In this document: one piece after another, positions 1-6,669 of the stretch | Position numbering within the stretch: position 1 is the first letter of the stretch | Layout: each line of letters begins with the position of its first letter | Position numbers and translations under genes: made by a program | NCBI GenBank assembly: GCA_913043155.1 | Contig: CAJWLY010000034.1 | Coordinates: forward strand, 1-10,313 | Reading direction: 5' to 3' | DNA: 10,313 nucleotides | Origin: an uncultured Nitrospinaceae bacterium | GTDB lineage: Bacteria > Nitrospinota > Nitrospinia > Nitrospinales > VA-1 | Notes under the pieces: generated by a model | Seen by the model: the letters and a program-made list of their open reading frames with translations, nothing else | Told to the model about the DNA's origin: nothing | Databases searched by the model: none

Positions 1-1
1 C

Positions 2-1021
2 ATGAAAATTCTTGTAACAGGAGCTGCGGGCTTCATCGGTTTTCACACCTCCAGGGTTTTGCTTGACAAAGAACATGAGGTCATCGGTTTCGATAATATC
101 AACGAATATTATGATCCCGACCTGAAAAATTCCCGCCTGAAAATTTTAAAACAATATCCCAATTTCAAATTTCACAAAAAGAACCTTGAAGACAAAGAGG
201 CAATTGAAAATGTCTTCAAGGAAGATAGTCCTAAAAGAGTAATCCATCTGGCGGCTCAGGCGGGAGTGAGGCACTCTCTGAAGCATCCAGAAACTTATGT
301 CCAAAGCAACCTAGTCGGTTTTTTCAATATCTTGGAAGGGTGCCGGCAGTACAAGGTGGAGCACCTAGTTTACGCTTCGACCAGCTCGGTTTATGGTCTC
401 AACACCAAGTACCCGTTTTCCACTAAAGACAATACCAGTCATCCGGTTTCTTTTTACGGTGCCACCAAATTAGCCAATGAAATGATGGCCCATTCCTATT
501 CCCACCTTTATACAATTCCATGCACCGGGTTGAGGTTTTTTACCGTTTATGGGCCTTGGGGCCGACCAGATATGGCCTATTTTCTATTCACCAAGAAAAT
601 TCTTGAAGGAAAACCAATTGATATTTTTAATCATGGAGACATGGAAAGAGATTTCACCTATATTGACGATATCGTTGAAGGTATAACCCGAGTCTTAATG
701 CAGGCACCAAGCCCCGATCTGGAATGGTCTAGAAATTCATCTAGTCCTGCCTCTTCGTCAGCTCCTTGGCGTCTATACAATATAGGTTCCAACAGACCGG
801 TTAAGTTGATGGACTATGTTCGTGAAATAGAAAAAAACCTCGGAAAGAAAGCAGAAATAAATTTACTCCCCCTACAGGCAGGCGATGTAGTCAAATCCCA
901 TGCCGACGTCGACCCGCTAGTGAATGATTTCGGATACGCACCCAAATATTCGGTGAAATATGGAATCAAAAATTTTATCGAGTGGTATCTGGATTACTAC
1001 CCTTCATCAAAGAATCTCTAA
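2..1021 (+). CDS. UDP-glucuronate 4-epimerase-like NAD-dependent sugar epimerase (LpsL/CapI type)
   Basis: Short-chain dehydrogenase-fold sugar nucleotide epimerase, 339 aa, the usual length of bacterial UDP-glucuronate 4-epimerases. These interconvert UDP-glucuronate and UDP-galacturonate in the cytosol for capsule or LPS synthesis. Seen: N-terminal NAD-binding GAAGFIG glycine motif (about residues 7-13), the DNIN..YDP segment typical of the UDP-GlcA group, an ASTSSVYG Ser/Thr motif (about 125-132), and the catalytic YGATK with Tyr152 and Lys156. The later LRFFTVYGPWGRPDMA segment and the SSAPWRLYNIGS substrate-loop region also match this subfamily. The ATG is at the second base of the window, so its ribosome-binding site cannot be seen, but the protein begins exactly where family members do (MKILVTGAAGF). 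It lies 48 nt before the next gene on the same strand. By eye it is more AT-rich than the genes after about 2.6 kb, as is common in surface-polysaccharide loci. Family assignment is firm; exact substrate is inferred. Confidence 0.9.
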   Translation: MKILVTGAAGFIGFHTSRVLLDKEHEVIGFDNINEYYDPDLKNSRLKILKQYPNFKFHKKNLEDKEAIENVFKEDSPKRVIHLAAQAGVRHSLKHPETYVQSNLVGFFNILEGCRQYKVEHLVYASTSSVYGLNTKYPFSTKDNTSHPVSFYGATKLANEMMAHSYSHLYTIPCTGLRFFTVYGPWGRPDMAYFLFTKKILEGKPIDIFNHGDMERDFTYIDDIVEGITRVLMQAPSPDLEWSRNSSSPASSSAPWRLYNIGSNRPVKLMDYVREIEKNLGKKAEINLLPLQAGDVVKSHADVDPLVNDFGYAPKYSVKYGIKNFIEWYLDYYPSSKNL

Positions 1022-1069
1022 AGCGCGGTTAGCTGTTATTTATCTTGAAGACCAATTGAATCTTGCGGA

Positions 1070-2269
1070 ATGAATAATACAGATTTCCTTATTATAGGTG
1101 GGGGAGTAATCGGCCTAAGCATCGCAAGAGTATTAAAAAAAAGATTTTCCGATTCTAGAGTTACTCTAATCGAAAAAGAAAAAGGCTTGGGTTTTCATGG
1201 AAGCGGTCGCAACAGTGGCGTGCTTCATGCCGGCTTCTATTATTCCTCAGACAGCCTAAAGGCGAAGTTCACGCGCACCGGGAACCAACGCCTGACGGAG
1301 TATTGTGAATCCAGGGGCCTGAAAATCAACAAATGCGGGAAACTGGTGGTCGCCAAAAACGAAGAGGAGCTTCAACGGTTCAATGAACTCCTTGAGAGGG
1401 GAAAGAAAAATGGCGTACCGTTACAATGCCTGACTAAAGCGGAAGCCCGCGAAATCGAACCGCGCGTAAAAACATTTGAGAAAGCATTGTACTCTCCCTC
1501 CACGGCGACGATTGATCCTCTGGAAGTAATCATGGCCATGCAAAAAGACGCCGAGGATGAGGGGGTCGACATCCATCTAGGGACAGGTTATCTCCAAGCG
1601 CAGGGCAACAGGGTTTCTACGTCTTCCGGCTCCTATGAAGCAAGGATGGTGATCAATGCCGGTGGACTCTACGCCGACAAAATAGCCATGGATTTTGGGT
1701 TTTCCAAAAAATATCGGATTCTGCCATTCAAGGGACTCTATCTCAACTCCGATGAACCCCCCGGATCCCTGAGAACCAACATCTATCCCGTGCCCAACCT
1801 GAGAAACCCTTTTCTAGGCACACATTTCACAGTAACTGTCGCCGGCAAAACCAAAATCGGCCCTACAGCACTTCCCGCTCTATGGAGGGAACAGTATCAG
1901 GGGATGAAAAATTTATGCTGGTCAGAGGTGCTGGAAATTCTGGCACGGCAATGCGGACTTTTCATCTCTTCCAATTTTAATTTCAGAGCCCTTGCTTTCG
2001 AGGAGATTCGAAAGCGCTCACGTCCCCATCTAGCGGCTCTAGCGTCATCTCTTGCAGAGGGTGTGGAGTTGAGCAACTATCGGACATGGGGCAAACCGGG
2101 AATCCGTGCCCAACTTATCAATATTGAGGAAAGAAAACTTGAGATGGATTTCGTGATCGAGGGAGATCAAGACTCGATCCACGTTTTAAATGCCGTCTCA
2201 CCGGCATTTACCTGCGCGCTTCCTTTTGCGGAGTATGTCTGCGACCAAGTTGCCCGCCACGTGAGCTAG
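1070..2269 (+). CDS. lhgO: L-2-hydroxyglutarate oxidase-like FAD-dependent oxidoreductase (LhgO family)
   Basis: DAO-superfamily flavoenzyme of 399 aa, close to the usual LhgO length of about 400. LhgO oxidises L-2-hydroxyglutarate to 2-oxoglutarate, passing electrons to the membrane quinone pool or oxygen. Seen: N-terminal dinucleotide fold IIGGGVIGLSIA with Gly10, Gly12 and Gly15; an acidic residue ending strand 2 (LIEKE); and the family signature GSGRNSGVLHAGFYY (about residues 44-58). Mid-protein FKGLYL, YPVPNLRNPFLGTH and IGPTALPA match LhgO, as does the C-terminal SPAFTCALPFAEYV. The ATG start places the flavin motif at the usual distance. The upstream site is only a weak GCGGA, so translation may be modest. 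It follows the epimerase by 48 nt, which suggests co-transcription. Family members are often repair or catabolic enzymes; in a polysaccharide locus a different hydroxy acid is possible, so the substrate is less certain than the family. Confidence 0.87.
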   Translation: MNNTDFLIIGGGVIGLSIARVLKKRFSDSRVTLIEKEKGLGFHGSGRNSGVLHAGFYYSSDSLKAKFTRTGNQRLTEYCESRGLKINKCGKLVVAKNEEELQRFNELLERGKKNGVPLQCLTKAEAREIEPRVKTFEKALYSPSTATIDPLEVIMAMQKDAEDEGVDIHLGTGYLQAQGNRVSTSSGSYEARMVINAGGLYADKIAMDFGFSKKYRILPFKGLYLNSDEPPGSLRTNIYPVPNLRNPFLGTHFTVTVAGKTKIGPTALPALWREQYQGMKNLCWSEVLEILARQCGLFISSNFNFRALAFEEIRKRSRPHLAALASSLAEGVELSNYRTWGKPGIRAQLINIEERKLEMDFVIEGDQDSIHVLNAVSPAFTCALPFAEYVCDQVARHVS

Positions 2270-2278
2270 CTCGCTTTT
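2261..2278 (+). terminator. Possible weak terminator overlapping the lhgO stop codon
   Basis: A 5-bp stem (GTGAG pairs with CTCGC, with one G-T pair) closes a CTAG loop that contains the stop codon, followed by TTTTC. It is short and the T-run is only four bases. It is the only hairpin-plus-T candidate between lhgO and the convergent tRNA genes, so it is listed with low confidence. Confidence 0.25.
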
Positions 2279-2337
2279 CGCCAACCGCTCTCAAAACTTC
2301 AATTGAATTTGCAATAACGTCGCCGTTGTCTGGAAAT

Positions 2338-2415
<78 letters not shown>

Positions 2416-2443
2416 ATGCTTGGTGGATTTCAAAAAAGAAAAG

Positions 2444-2516
2444 TGAGCCGCGAAGGGATCGAACCTTCGACCACTTGATTAAAAGTCAAGTGCTCTACCA
2501 ACTGAGCTAGCGGCCC
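2444..2516 (-). tRNA. tRNA-Lys (anticodon UUU)
   Basis: Minus-strand cloverleaf of 73 nt. The acceptor stem is GGGCCGC/GCGGCTC with one G-T pair. The D arm has the standard AGCTCAGTTGGTAGAGCA layout. The anticodon stem CTTGA/TCAAG closes loop CTTTTAA with anticodon TTT at 2483-2481. The T loop is TTCGATC and the discriminator is A at 2444. Unlike the neighbouring tRNA-Glu, CCA is not encoded (CTT follows), so it needs the CCA-adding enzyme. It is the promoter-proximal member of the Lys-Glu pair. Confidence 0.96.
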
Positions 2517-2535
2517 ATTCTGAAAAAAACAAGAG

Positions 2536-2564
2536 AAGTTAACAAACTCATTGTAACATGTCAA
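2536..2564 (-). promoter_or_regulatory. Probable sigma-70 promoter of the tRNA-Lys/tRNA-Glu unit
   Basis: On the minus strand a perfect TTGACA (2564-2559) is followed after 17 nt by TAACTT (2541-2536), a poor -10 with 3 of 6 matches. Transcription would begin roughly 13 nt before tRNA-Lys. An alternative pairing uses AAGACA (2578-2573) and a better -10, TACAAT (2555-2550), also with a 17-nt spacer. One of these two very probably drives the tRNAs; the sequence alone does not choose between them. Confidence 0.55.
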
Positions 2565-2576
2565 TAATTTATTGTC

Positions 2577-2605
2577 TTGATTTTGGAACCAAGGCCCCAT
2601 ATTAT
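2577..2605 (+). promoter_or_regulatory. Probable sigma-70 promoter of ilvE
   Basis: TTGATT (2577-2582), a 17-nt spacer and TATTAT (2600-2605, 5 of 6 matches) give a plausible promoter with a start near 2611-2612. This leaves a leader of about 40 nt before the TTG at 2650. The -10 box covers the upstream in-frame TTG at 2605, which argues against that codon being the translation start. The -35 box abuts or overlaps the alternative minus-strand tRNA promoter. Confidence 0.6.
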
Positions 2606-2637
2606 TGGGGTTTAGTCTGGGGTATTCCCTAATTTTA

Positions 2638-2650
2638 GGAAAATTTCCAT
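2638..2650 (+). repeat. Palindromic 13-mer over the ilvE ribosome-binding site (copy 1 of 2)
   Basis: GGAAAATTTCCAT contains a perfect 11-nt dyad (GGAAA-A-TTTCC). It covers part of the AGGA Shine-Dalgarno sequence (2637-2640) and ends at the first base of the TTG start. The same 13 bases recur at 3581-3593, just after the ilvE stop. It could be a protein operator or a small RNA hairpin hiding the ribosome-binding site; both are inference. Confidence 0.4.
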
Positions 2651-3567
2651 TGGAAAAATCAGAAAAAATCTGGCTCGACGGAAAATTCGTCCCTTGGCAT
2701 GAGGCCAACGTCCATATCCTAACTCACACGCTCCATTACGGGTTCGGCGTGTTCGAAGGCATCCGTTGCTACCAGACAAAAAAGAAAAAATCTACCATCT
2801 TCCGTCTACAGGAGCATGTCGACCGTCTGTTCAACTCAGCGACTGTTCTAGGTATCGAAATTCCCTATTCCAACAGGGAAATCTTCGATACCATTCTGAG
2901 CGTAGTTCGCGAAAACAAGCTCGAGGAGTGCTACATCCGACCCATCGTTTTTCTGGGAGATAACAAGATGGGGCTCAATCCCAACGGCGTCGACGTTCGC
3001 GTCGCCATTGCCGCTTGGCCTTGGGGTGCGTACTTGGGGGACGACGGTCTCAATAAAGGCATCCGCGTCCGCATCTCGTCATTTACCCGGCACCATGTCA
3101 ACATCACCATGACAAAAGCCAAGGCGTGTGGATACTACATCAATTCCATCCTCGCCAAGGCTGAGGCCGTTCAGGACGGCTACGACGAAGCAATCCTGCT
3201 CGACCCACAGGGTTACGTCTCCGAAGGCTCTGGCGAGAACATATTTCTCTTATCTAAAGGGCGGCTCAAAACCCCCGCCCTGTCCTGCTCGAATCTGGAA
3301 GGCATCACCCGCGATTCCGTCCTCCAAATATGCAGACACCTGAACATCGGAGTAGAAGAAGGGTATCTCACGCGGGACGAATTATATATTGCCGACGAAG
3401 TGTTCCTCACCGGAACCGCAGCGGAGATCACCCCTGTCCGTGAAATCGACAACCGCACTATCGGCAACGGAAAAAAAGGGGAAACCACCGCCCTCATCCA
3501 AAGGATGTTCTTCGATATCGCTCGCAGCAATCAGGCTAAATTCGAAAATTGGCTGACGGAAGTATGA
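2650..3567 (+). CDS. ilvE: Branched-chain amino acid aminotransferase (PLP fold type IV)
   Basis: Transfers the amino group between glutamate and the branched-chain 2-oxo acids, the last step of Leu, Ile and Val synthesis, in the cytosol. From the TTG at 2650 it is 305 aa, matching the usual IlvE length near 305-309. Seen: the N-terminal IWLDGKFVPWHEANVHILTH block, HYGFGVFEGIRCY, and the PLP-binding Lys158 in TKAKACGYYINS. Further on are the EGSGENIF cofactor-carboxylate motif and the C-terminal GTAAEITPV block, all standard for IlvE. An in-frame TTG at 2605 would add 15 residues, but it lies in the -10 box and has no ribosome-binding site. The 2650 TTG has AGGA 9 nt upstream and begins at the conserved start. 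The gene is divergent from the tRNA pair and 112 nt ahead of the fmdB-like gene. Discrimination from D-amino-acid transaminase rests on the IlvE-specific N-terminal block and is quite sure. Confidence 0.95.
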   Translation: MEKSEKIWLDGKFVPWHEANVHILTHTLHYGFGVFEGIRCYQTKKKKSTIFRLQEHVDRLFNSATVLGIEIPYSNREIFDTILSVVRENKLEECYIRPIVFLGDNKMGLNPNGVDVRVAIAAWPWGAYLGDDGLNKGIRVRISSFTRHHVNITMTKAKACGYYINSILAKAEAVQDGYDEAILLDPQGYVSEGSGENIFLLSKGRLKTPALSCSNLEGITRDSVLQICRHLNIGVEEGYLTRDELYIADEVFLTGTAAEITPVREIDNRTIGNGKKGETTALIQRMFFDIARSNQAKFENWLTEV

Positions 3568-3580
3568 CCCCCCTCTCCGG

Positions 3581-3593
3581 GGAAAATTTCCAT
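3581..3593 (+). repeat. Palindromic 13-mer after ilvE (copy 2 of 2)
   Basis: Exact second copy of GGAAAATTTCCAT, beginning 14 nt after the ilvE stop. It follows a CCCC/GGGG pairing (about 3570-3582) that lacks a T-run, so I do not call it a terminator. The rest of 3568-3679 shows no convincing promoter; AGGAG at 3665-3669 serves the next gene. Confidence 0.35.
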
Positions 3594-3679
3594 CATAGCT
3601 TGCCTTTAGCACCGACCGATTTTGTCCTAATAGAAATAGAAACTTTGAACTATTGTTTAATCTCAGGAGTTTTTCATCA

Positions 3680-4087
3680 ATGCCTATTTATGAGTACGAA
3701 TGTAAAAAATGCGGAGCAACATTCGAGACTATGCAGTCCGTTTCCGCCAAACCGCTAAAAACCTGCCAGGGTCTAGGATGCGCCAATAAGGACAACGGAA
3801 AAGTACGCCGGCTCGTTTCCACTTCCGGGTTCATCCTCAAGGGATCGGGCTGGTACGCATCCGACTACCCCTCCGAGGACCGGAAAAAAGGCTGGGAGTC
3901 GGAAAGCAAACAAACCGCGAGCGCCCCGGCCGGCGGCGATAACGCCCCAGCGGAAAAAGTTACGGCGCCATCCACTGCGGCTGCTCCCGCTGCGGAAAAG
4001 CCTACGCCTACGCCCGCACCAAAAAAAACCACCCAGAAAAATCCCTATTCCGGGGGCAAGCGATCCCGCACCAAAGCCTCAAAATAA
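3680..4087 (+). CDS. FmdB-family zinc-ribbon protein with Ala/Pro/Lys-rich tail
   Basis: Small protein of 135 aa. The N-terminal 60-70 residues match the FmdB putative regulatory zinc-ribbon family: start MPIYEYECKKCG, then KVRRLVSTSGFILKGSGWYASDY. Zn ligands would be Cys8 and Cys11 (CxxC) plus Cys29 and Cys34. The second pair is spaced CxxxxC (CQGLGC) instead of the more usual CPxCG knuckle. From about residue 70 the chain is low-complexity, rich in Ala, Pro, Thr and Lys, probably disordered, and ends in a basic GGKRSRTKASK stretch that could contact nucleic acid. The ATG at 3680 is preceded by AGGAG (3665-3669) and gives the family-typical N-terminus; earlier in-frame starts do not. It begins a tight gene run, 15 nt ahead of the sensor kinase. 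The molecular role of the family is not well established, so a regulatory or ribosome-associated function is only a possibility. Confidence 0.85.
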   Translation: MPIYEYECKKCGATFETMQSVSAKPLKTCQGLGCANKDNGKVRRLVSTSGFILKGSGWYASDYPSEDRKKGWESESKQTASAPAGGDNAPAEKVTAPSTAAAPAAEKPTPTPAPKKTTQKNPYSGGKRSRTKASK

Positions 4088-4102
4088 AATCTCGGAGGCC
4101 GA

Positions 4103-5206
4103 ATGGCGGATTCCCACCACCTTTACCAGAATATTTTTACTTCCCTGATCGACGGTGTTCTGATCGTTTCAACGGATCTCAAGATTATTGAGGGGAACCT
4201 GTCCGCAGAAGAAATGTTCCAACGATCGCGGGGCTCCTTCGAAGGCCAGCCTCTCTCCGAACTGTTTCCCGAACAGCCTGAAATATTAAACAAGATCGAG
4301 CTATCTCTCTCTTCGGGGACGGCCTACCATCATGTAGAAGGCATCGGATTCCGTAAGTCTACGGGCACACATTTCCCGACCAACCTCACTCTCTCGCCAA
4401 TCCTAAACACACGGGGCCAGATCACCCACACCGTGATTCTGGTGCAAGACACCACCCTGATCAAGGAACTTCAGGAGTCCACCCGTCAGGTTGACCACTT
4501 ATCCTCACTCGAAGCCCTAACTGACGGTATGGCTCATGAAATCCGGAATCCTCTGGGCGGCATCCGAGGCTCTGCCCAATTACTCCTCAAAGATCTCAAA
4601 GATCTGGAACACCGCGAGTACCTGAAAATCGTAATCTCAGAAGTAGATCGAATCGACCGCTTGATAAAACGGATGATGAATCTCTCACACCCACCTAAAA
4701 AAGATTTTCAACCCACTAATATTCACCGGGTGCTTGAAGAAATTCTTGTCCTCGAAAAGGAATCTTTAGACAGGAAAAACGGGAAATTCATCCAAGTCTA
4801 CGATCCCAGCCTTCCAATCATCGAGGCAGACGAAGACGAACTCAAACAGGTATTCCTCAACCTCATCAAAAACGCCATCGAAGCCTTGCCGGAAAAAGGG
4901 CAGATACACATCATCACTCAGGTTGACCCAAAATATACCCTAAGAAAAACACAGGGCGCCCCACCCACGCAAAACATCGCGATCGAGATCATTGACTCGG
5001 GTGGAGGTATGAGTGACGAAGCTCTCAAGAACCTGTTCACCCCATTTTTTACTACCAAAAAACGGGGGACCGGGTTAGGCATGGCGATCTCACTTAAAAT
5101 CGTGGAAAACCACCAAGGAAAAATCAGAGTCCTCTCAAAAAAAAATGTCGGCACTACCGTACAAGTATTCCTTCCCCTGCGCAGGAATGATAGGATGACC
5201 TCGTGA
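4103..5206 (+). CDS. PAS-domain sensor histidine kinase, NtrB-like, cytosolic
   Basis: Sensor kinase of 367 aa with no membrane segment, so it should sense a cytoplasmic signal. Domains: a PAS sensor at about residues 5-120 (ending VILVQDTT), then a HisKA dimerisation helix with phospho-acceptor His145 in GMAHEIRNPLGGIRGSAQLL. The HATPase domain has N-box NLIKNAIEAL (Asn257), G1-box DSGGGM (Asp298), FTPFFTTKKRGTGLGM (F- and G2-boxes, glycines 322-326) and a C-terminal GTTVQVFLP. This layout and the HEIRNPLGGIRG H-box are typical of NtrB/GlnL-class kinases paired with sigma-54 activators. The ATG follows GGAGG (4094-4098) at a short 4-nt spacing. Its stop overlaps the GTG of the regulator gene (GTGA), so the two are almost certainly cognate partners. 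No GlnK/PII or glutamine synthetase gene is adjacent, so a nitrogen role is not implied. A run of nine A at 5137-5145 lies near the 3' end. Confidence 0.93.
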   Translation: MADSHHLYQNIFTSLIDGVLIVSTDLKIIEGNLSAEEMFQRSRGSFEGQPLSELFPEQPEILNKIELSLSSGTAYHHVEGIGFRKSTGTHFPTNLTLSPILNTRGQITHTVILVQDTTLIKELQESTRQVDHLSSLEALTDGMAHEIRNPLGGIRGSAQLLLKDLKDLEHREYLKIVISEVDRIDRLIKRMMNLSHPPKKDFQPTNIHRVLEEILVLEKESLDRKNGKFIQVYDPSLPIIEADEDELKQVFLNLIKNAIEALPEKGQIHIITQVDPKYTLRKTQGAPPTQNIAIEIIDSGGGMSDEALKNLFTPFFTTKKRGTGLGMAISLKIVENHQGKIRVLSKKNVGTTVQVFLPLRRNDRMTS

Positions 5207-6648
5207 GCGACAGACCTAAAATCCTGATCATTGACGACGAAGAAAACATCCGCTTTGTCTTCAAAAAGGCCCTGGAAAAAAGAAATTACATCGTACACAC
5301 CGCATCCAGCGCCGAAGAAGCCCTGCACAAAATCAAAAGCCAAGAGTACCTCATTGTGTTCTCCGATATCTTTATGGAGGGCATGAGTGGACTCGACCTG
5401 CTCCAAGAGGTGAAAAAAGATTCTCCCCAGCTTAAAATCGTGGTGATGACCGCCCAATACACGATGAACAATACCATCGAAGCCATGAGGATGGGCGCGT
5501 ACGACTACATCTGCAAACCCTTCGACTTCGACGAAATCTACAGCCTGGTGGAGCGAGCCGAAACCAGCAAAAATATCGAAGCTCCGCCGCAACCAGAAAC
5601 AGCACGGGAAGCAGAAGAGTTTTCCGTCGAGGCCATCGTCGGCAAAAGTAAAAAGATGCAGGGTATTTTTAAGACTATAGGCAAGTCCGCAATGTCCGAC
5701 CTCGCCGTGCTCATCACCGGCGAAAGTGGAACCGGGAAGGAGATGGTGGCCCGCGCTATGCATTACTATTCTGGACGCAGGGACCAGCCATTCGTTTGCA
5801 TCAACTGCGCCGCGATTTCCCGTGAGCTCCTCGAGTCGGAATTGTTCGGGCACGAAAAAGGTTCCTTCACCGGGGCCATCGAACAAAAGCAAGGGAAATT
5901 TGAAATCGCCAACGGCGGCACATTGTTTTTGGACGAAATCGGCGACATGGAACTCCAGCTCCAAGCAAAAATCCTGCGCGTCTTACAAAACCATGACTTC
6001 TACCGCGTTGGTGGAAAAGCGCCCATTGAGGTCAACGTCCGTATCATTGCCGCCACCAATCAGAATCTTGAAGAACTGATGAAACAGAAAAATTTTCGCG
6101 AAGACCTATTCCACCGGATCAACGTTCTCAATATTTACGTACCTCCGCTTCGCGCGCGGTTGGAGGACATCACCCTACTCGCCAACCATTTTCTCAAAAT
6201 ACACGGTTCCGGTCTGCCTCACGGCGAAGCATACCTTTCTCCGGAGGTCGAGCATATCTTCAAAAACTATGCATGGCGAGGCAATATCCGCGAACTCGAA
6301 AATGTCATCAAGCGAGCTCTGGTTCTTTCGGCGACCGGTCCCATCCTTCCGGAACACCTTCCCGATCACCTCGACTCCGACCCTCAACTTGACGAAACCG
6401 ATGGACAACTCGAAAACCAACTGAACAAGCTGATTCGCAAATACATCGAACAGAACCAAGAAGTGCAGGATGGAGGTCTCTACGGCGAACTCATCCAGTC
6501 TGTCGAAAAACAACTATTCGAAATTATGCTTGATAAACATTACGGAAAGCAGGTCGTCGTCGCCAAAATACTGGGTATCAACCGCAATACCCTCAAGCGC
6601 AAGATCGACACTATGAAGATCGAAATTAAGAAGAAGAAAAACTTATAA
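5203..6648 (+). CDS. Sigma-54-dependent two-component response regulator, NtrC/AtoC family
   Basis: Transcription activator of 481 aa. The receiver domain (about 1-120) has the Asp11/Asp12 acidic pair, phosphorylation site Asp55, Thr83 and Lys105. The AAA+ domain (about 143-380) has Walker A GESGTGKE (173-180), the sigma-54-contact loop as GSFTGA (220-225, a variant of GAFTGA), Walker B FLDEIGD (242-248), the FREDLFHRINV sensor region and the WRGNIRELENVIKRA segment. A C-terminal Fis-type helix-turn-helix (about 436-472) has VAKILGINRNTLKRKI. When phosphorylated it should oligomerise and open sigma-54 promoters. It starts at GTG in a 4-nt overlap with the kinase stop, with AGGA 7 nt upstream (5192-5195), which indicates translational coupling. 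Between the AAA+ and DNA-binding parts is an acidic, Gln-rich linker. It is followed 20 nt later by the first aspartoacylase-like gene. The regulated promoter is not evident in this window. Confidence 0.95.
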   Translation: MSDRPKILIIDDEENIRFVFKKALEKRNYIVHTASSAEEALHKIKSQEYLIVFSDIFMEGMSGLDLLQEVKKDSPQLKIVVMTAQYTMNNTIEAMRMGAYDYICKPFDFDEIYSLVERAETSKNIEAPPQPETAREAEEFSVEAIVGKSKKMQGIFKTIGKSAMSDLAVLITGESGTGKEMVARAMHYYSGRRDQPFVCINCAAISRELLESELFGHEKGSFTGAIEQKQGKFEIANGGTLFLDEIGDMELQLQAKILRVLQNHDFYRVGGKAPIEVNVRIIAATNQNLEELMKQKNFREDLFHRINVLNIYVPPLRARLEDITLLANHFLKIHGSGLPHGEAYLSPEVEHIFKNYAWRGNIRELENVIKRALVLSATGPILPEHLPDHLDSDPQLDETDGQLENQLNKLIRKYIEQNQEVQDGGLYGELIQSVEKQLFEIMLDKHYGKQVVVAKILGINRNTLKRKIDTMKIEIKKKKNL

Positions 6649-6656
6649 GGAACAAT

Positions 6657-6669
6657 AAGGGATTCCCTT
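6657..6669 (+). promoter_or_regulatory. Dyad enclosing the ribosome-binding site of the first aspartoacylase-like gene
   Basis: AAGGGA-T-TCCCTT is a perfect 13-nt inverted repeat. It contains the Shine-Dalgarno sequence (AAGGG) and ends on the first base of the TTG start. As RNA, AAGG and CCTT could pair over a 5-nt loop and hide the site. The arrangement resembles the dyad before the ilvE TTG (2638-2650); a regulatory role is inference. Confidence 0.4.

Noticed and set aside
1946..1961. Sigma-54-like site TGGCACGGCAATGC inside the lhgO gene
   Set aside because: The spacing between the -24 GG and the -12 GC is one base short and it lies inside a coding region; no other acceptable -24/-12 site was seen in the intergenic regions.
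2430..2708. 92-residue minus-strand reading frame containing GPLAQLVEHLTFNQVVEG
   Set aside because: This peptide is the well-known false translation of a tRNA-Lys gene; the frame also crosses the ilvE promoter and start.
3570..3590. CCCC/GGGG hairpin after ilvE as a terminator
   Set aside because: Only four base pairs and followed by AAAATTT with no proper T-run.
5137..5145. Run of nine A near the end of the kinase gene as a programmed slippage site
   Set aside because: Slippage would only replace the last residues by a short different tail; no stimulatory structure was seen, and A-runs are common in Lys codons here.
5862..5879. GSFTGA in place of GAFTGA in the regulator as a sign of lost sigma-54 contact
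   Set aside because: Ser at this position is a known, functional variation in NtrC-family proteins, and the other AAA+ motifs are intact.
4918..5964. 348-residue minus-strand open frame
   Set aside because: It lies wholly opposite the kinase and NtrC-type regulator genes, whose motifs are intact. It has no recognisable domain and reflects codon bias of the sense genes.
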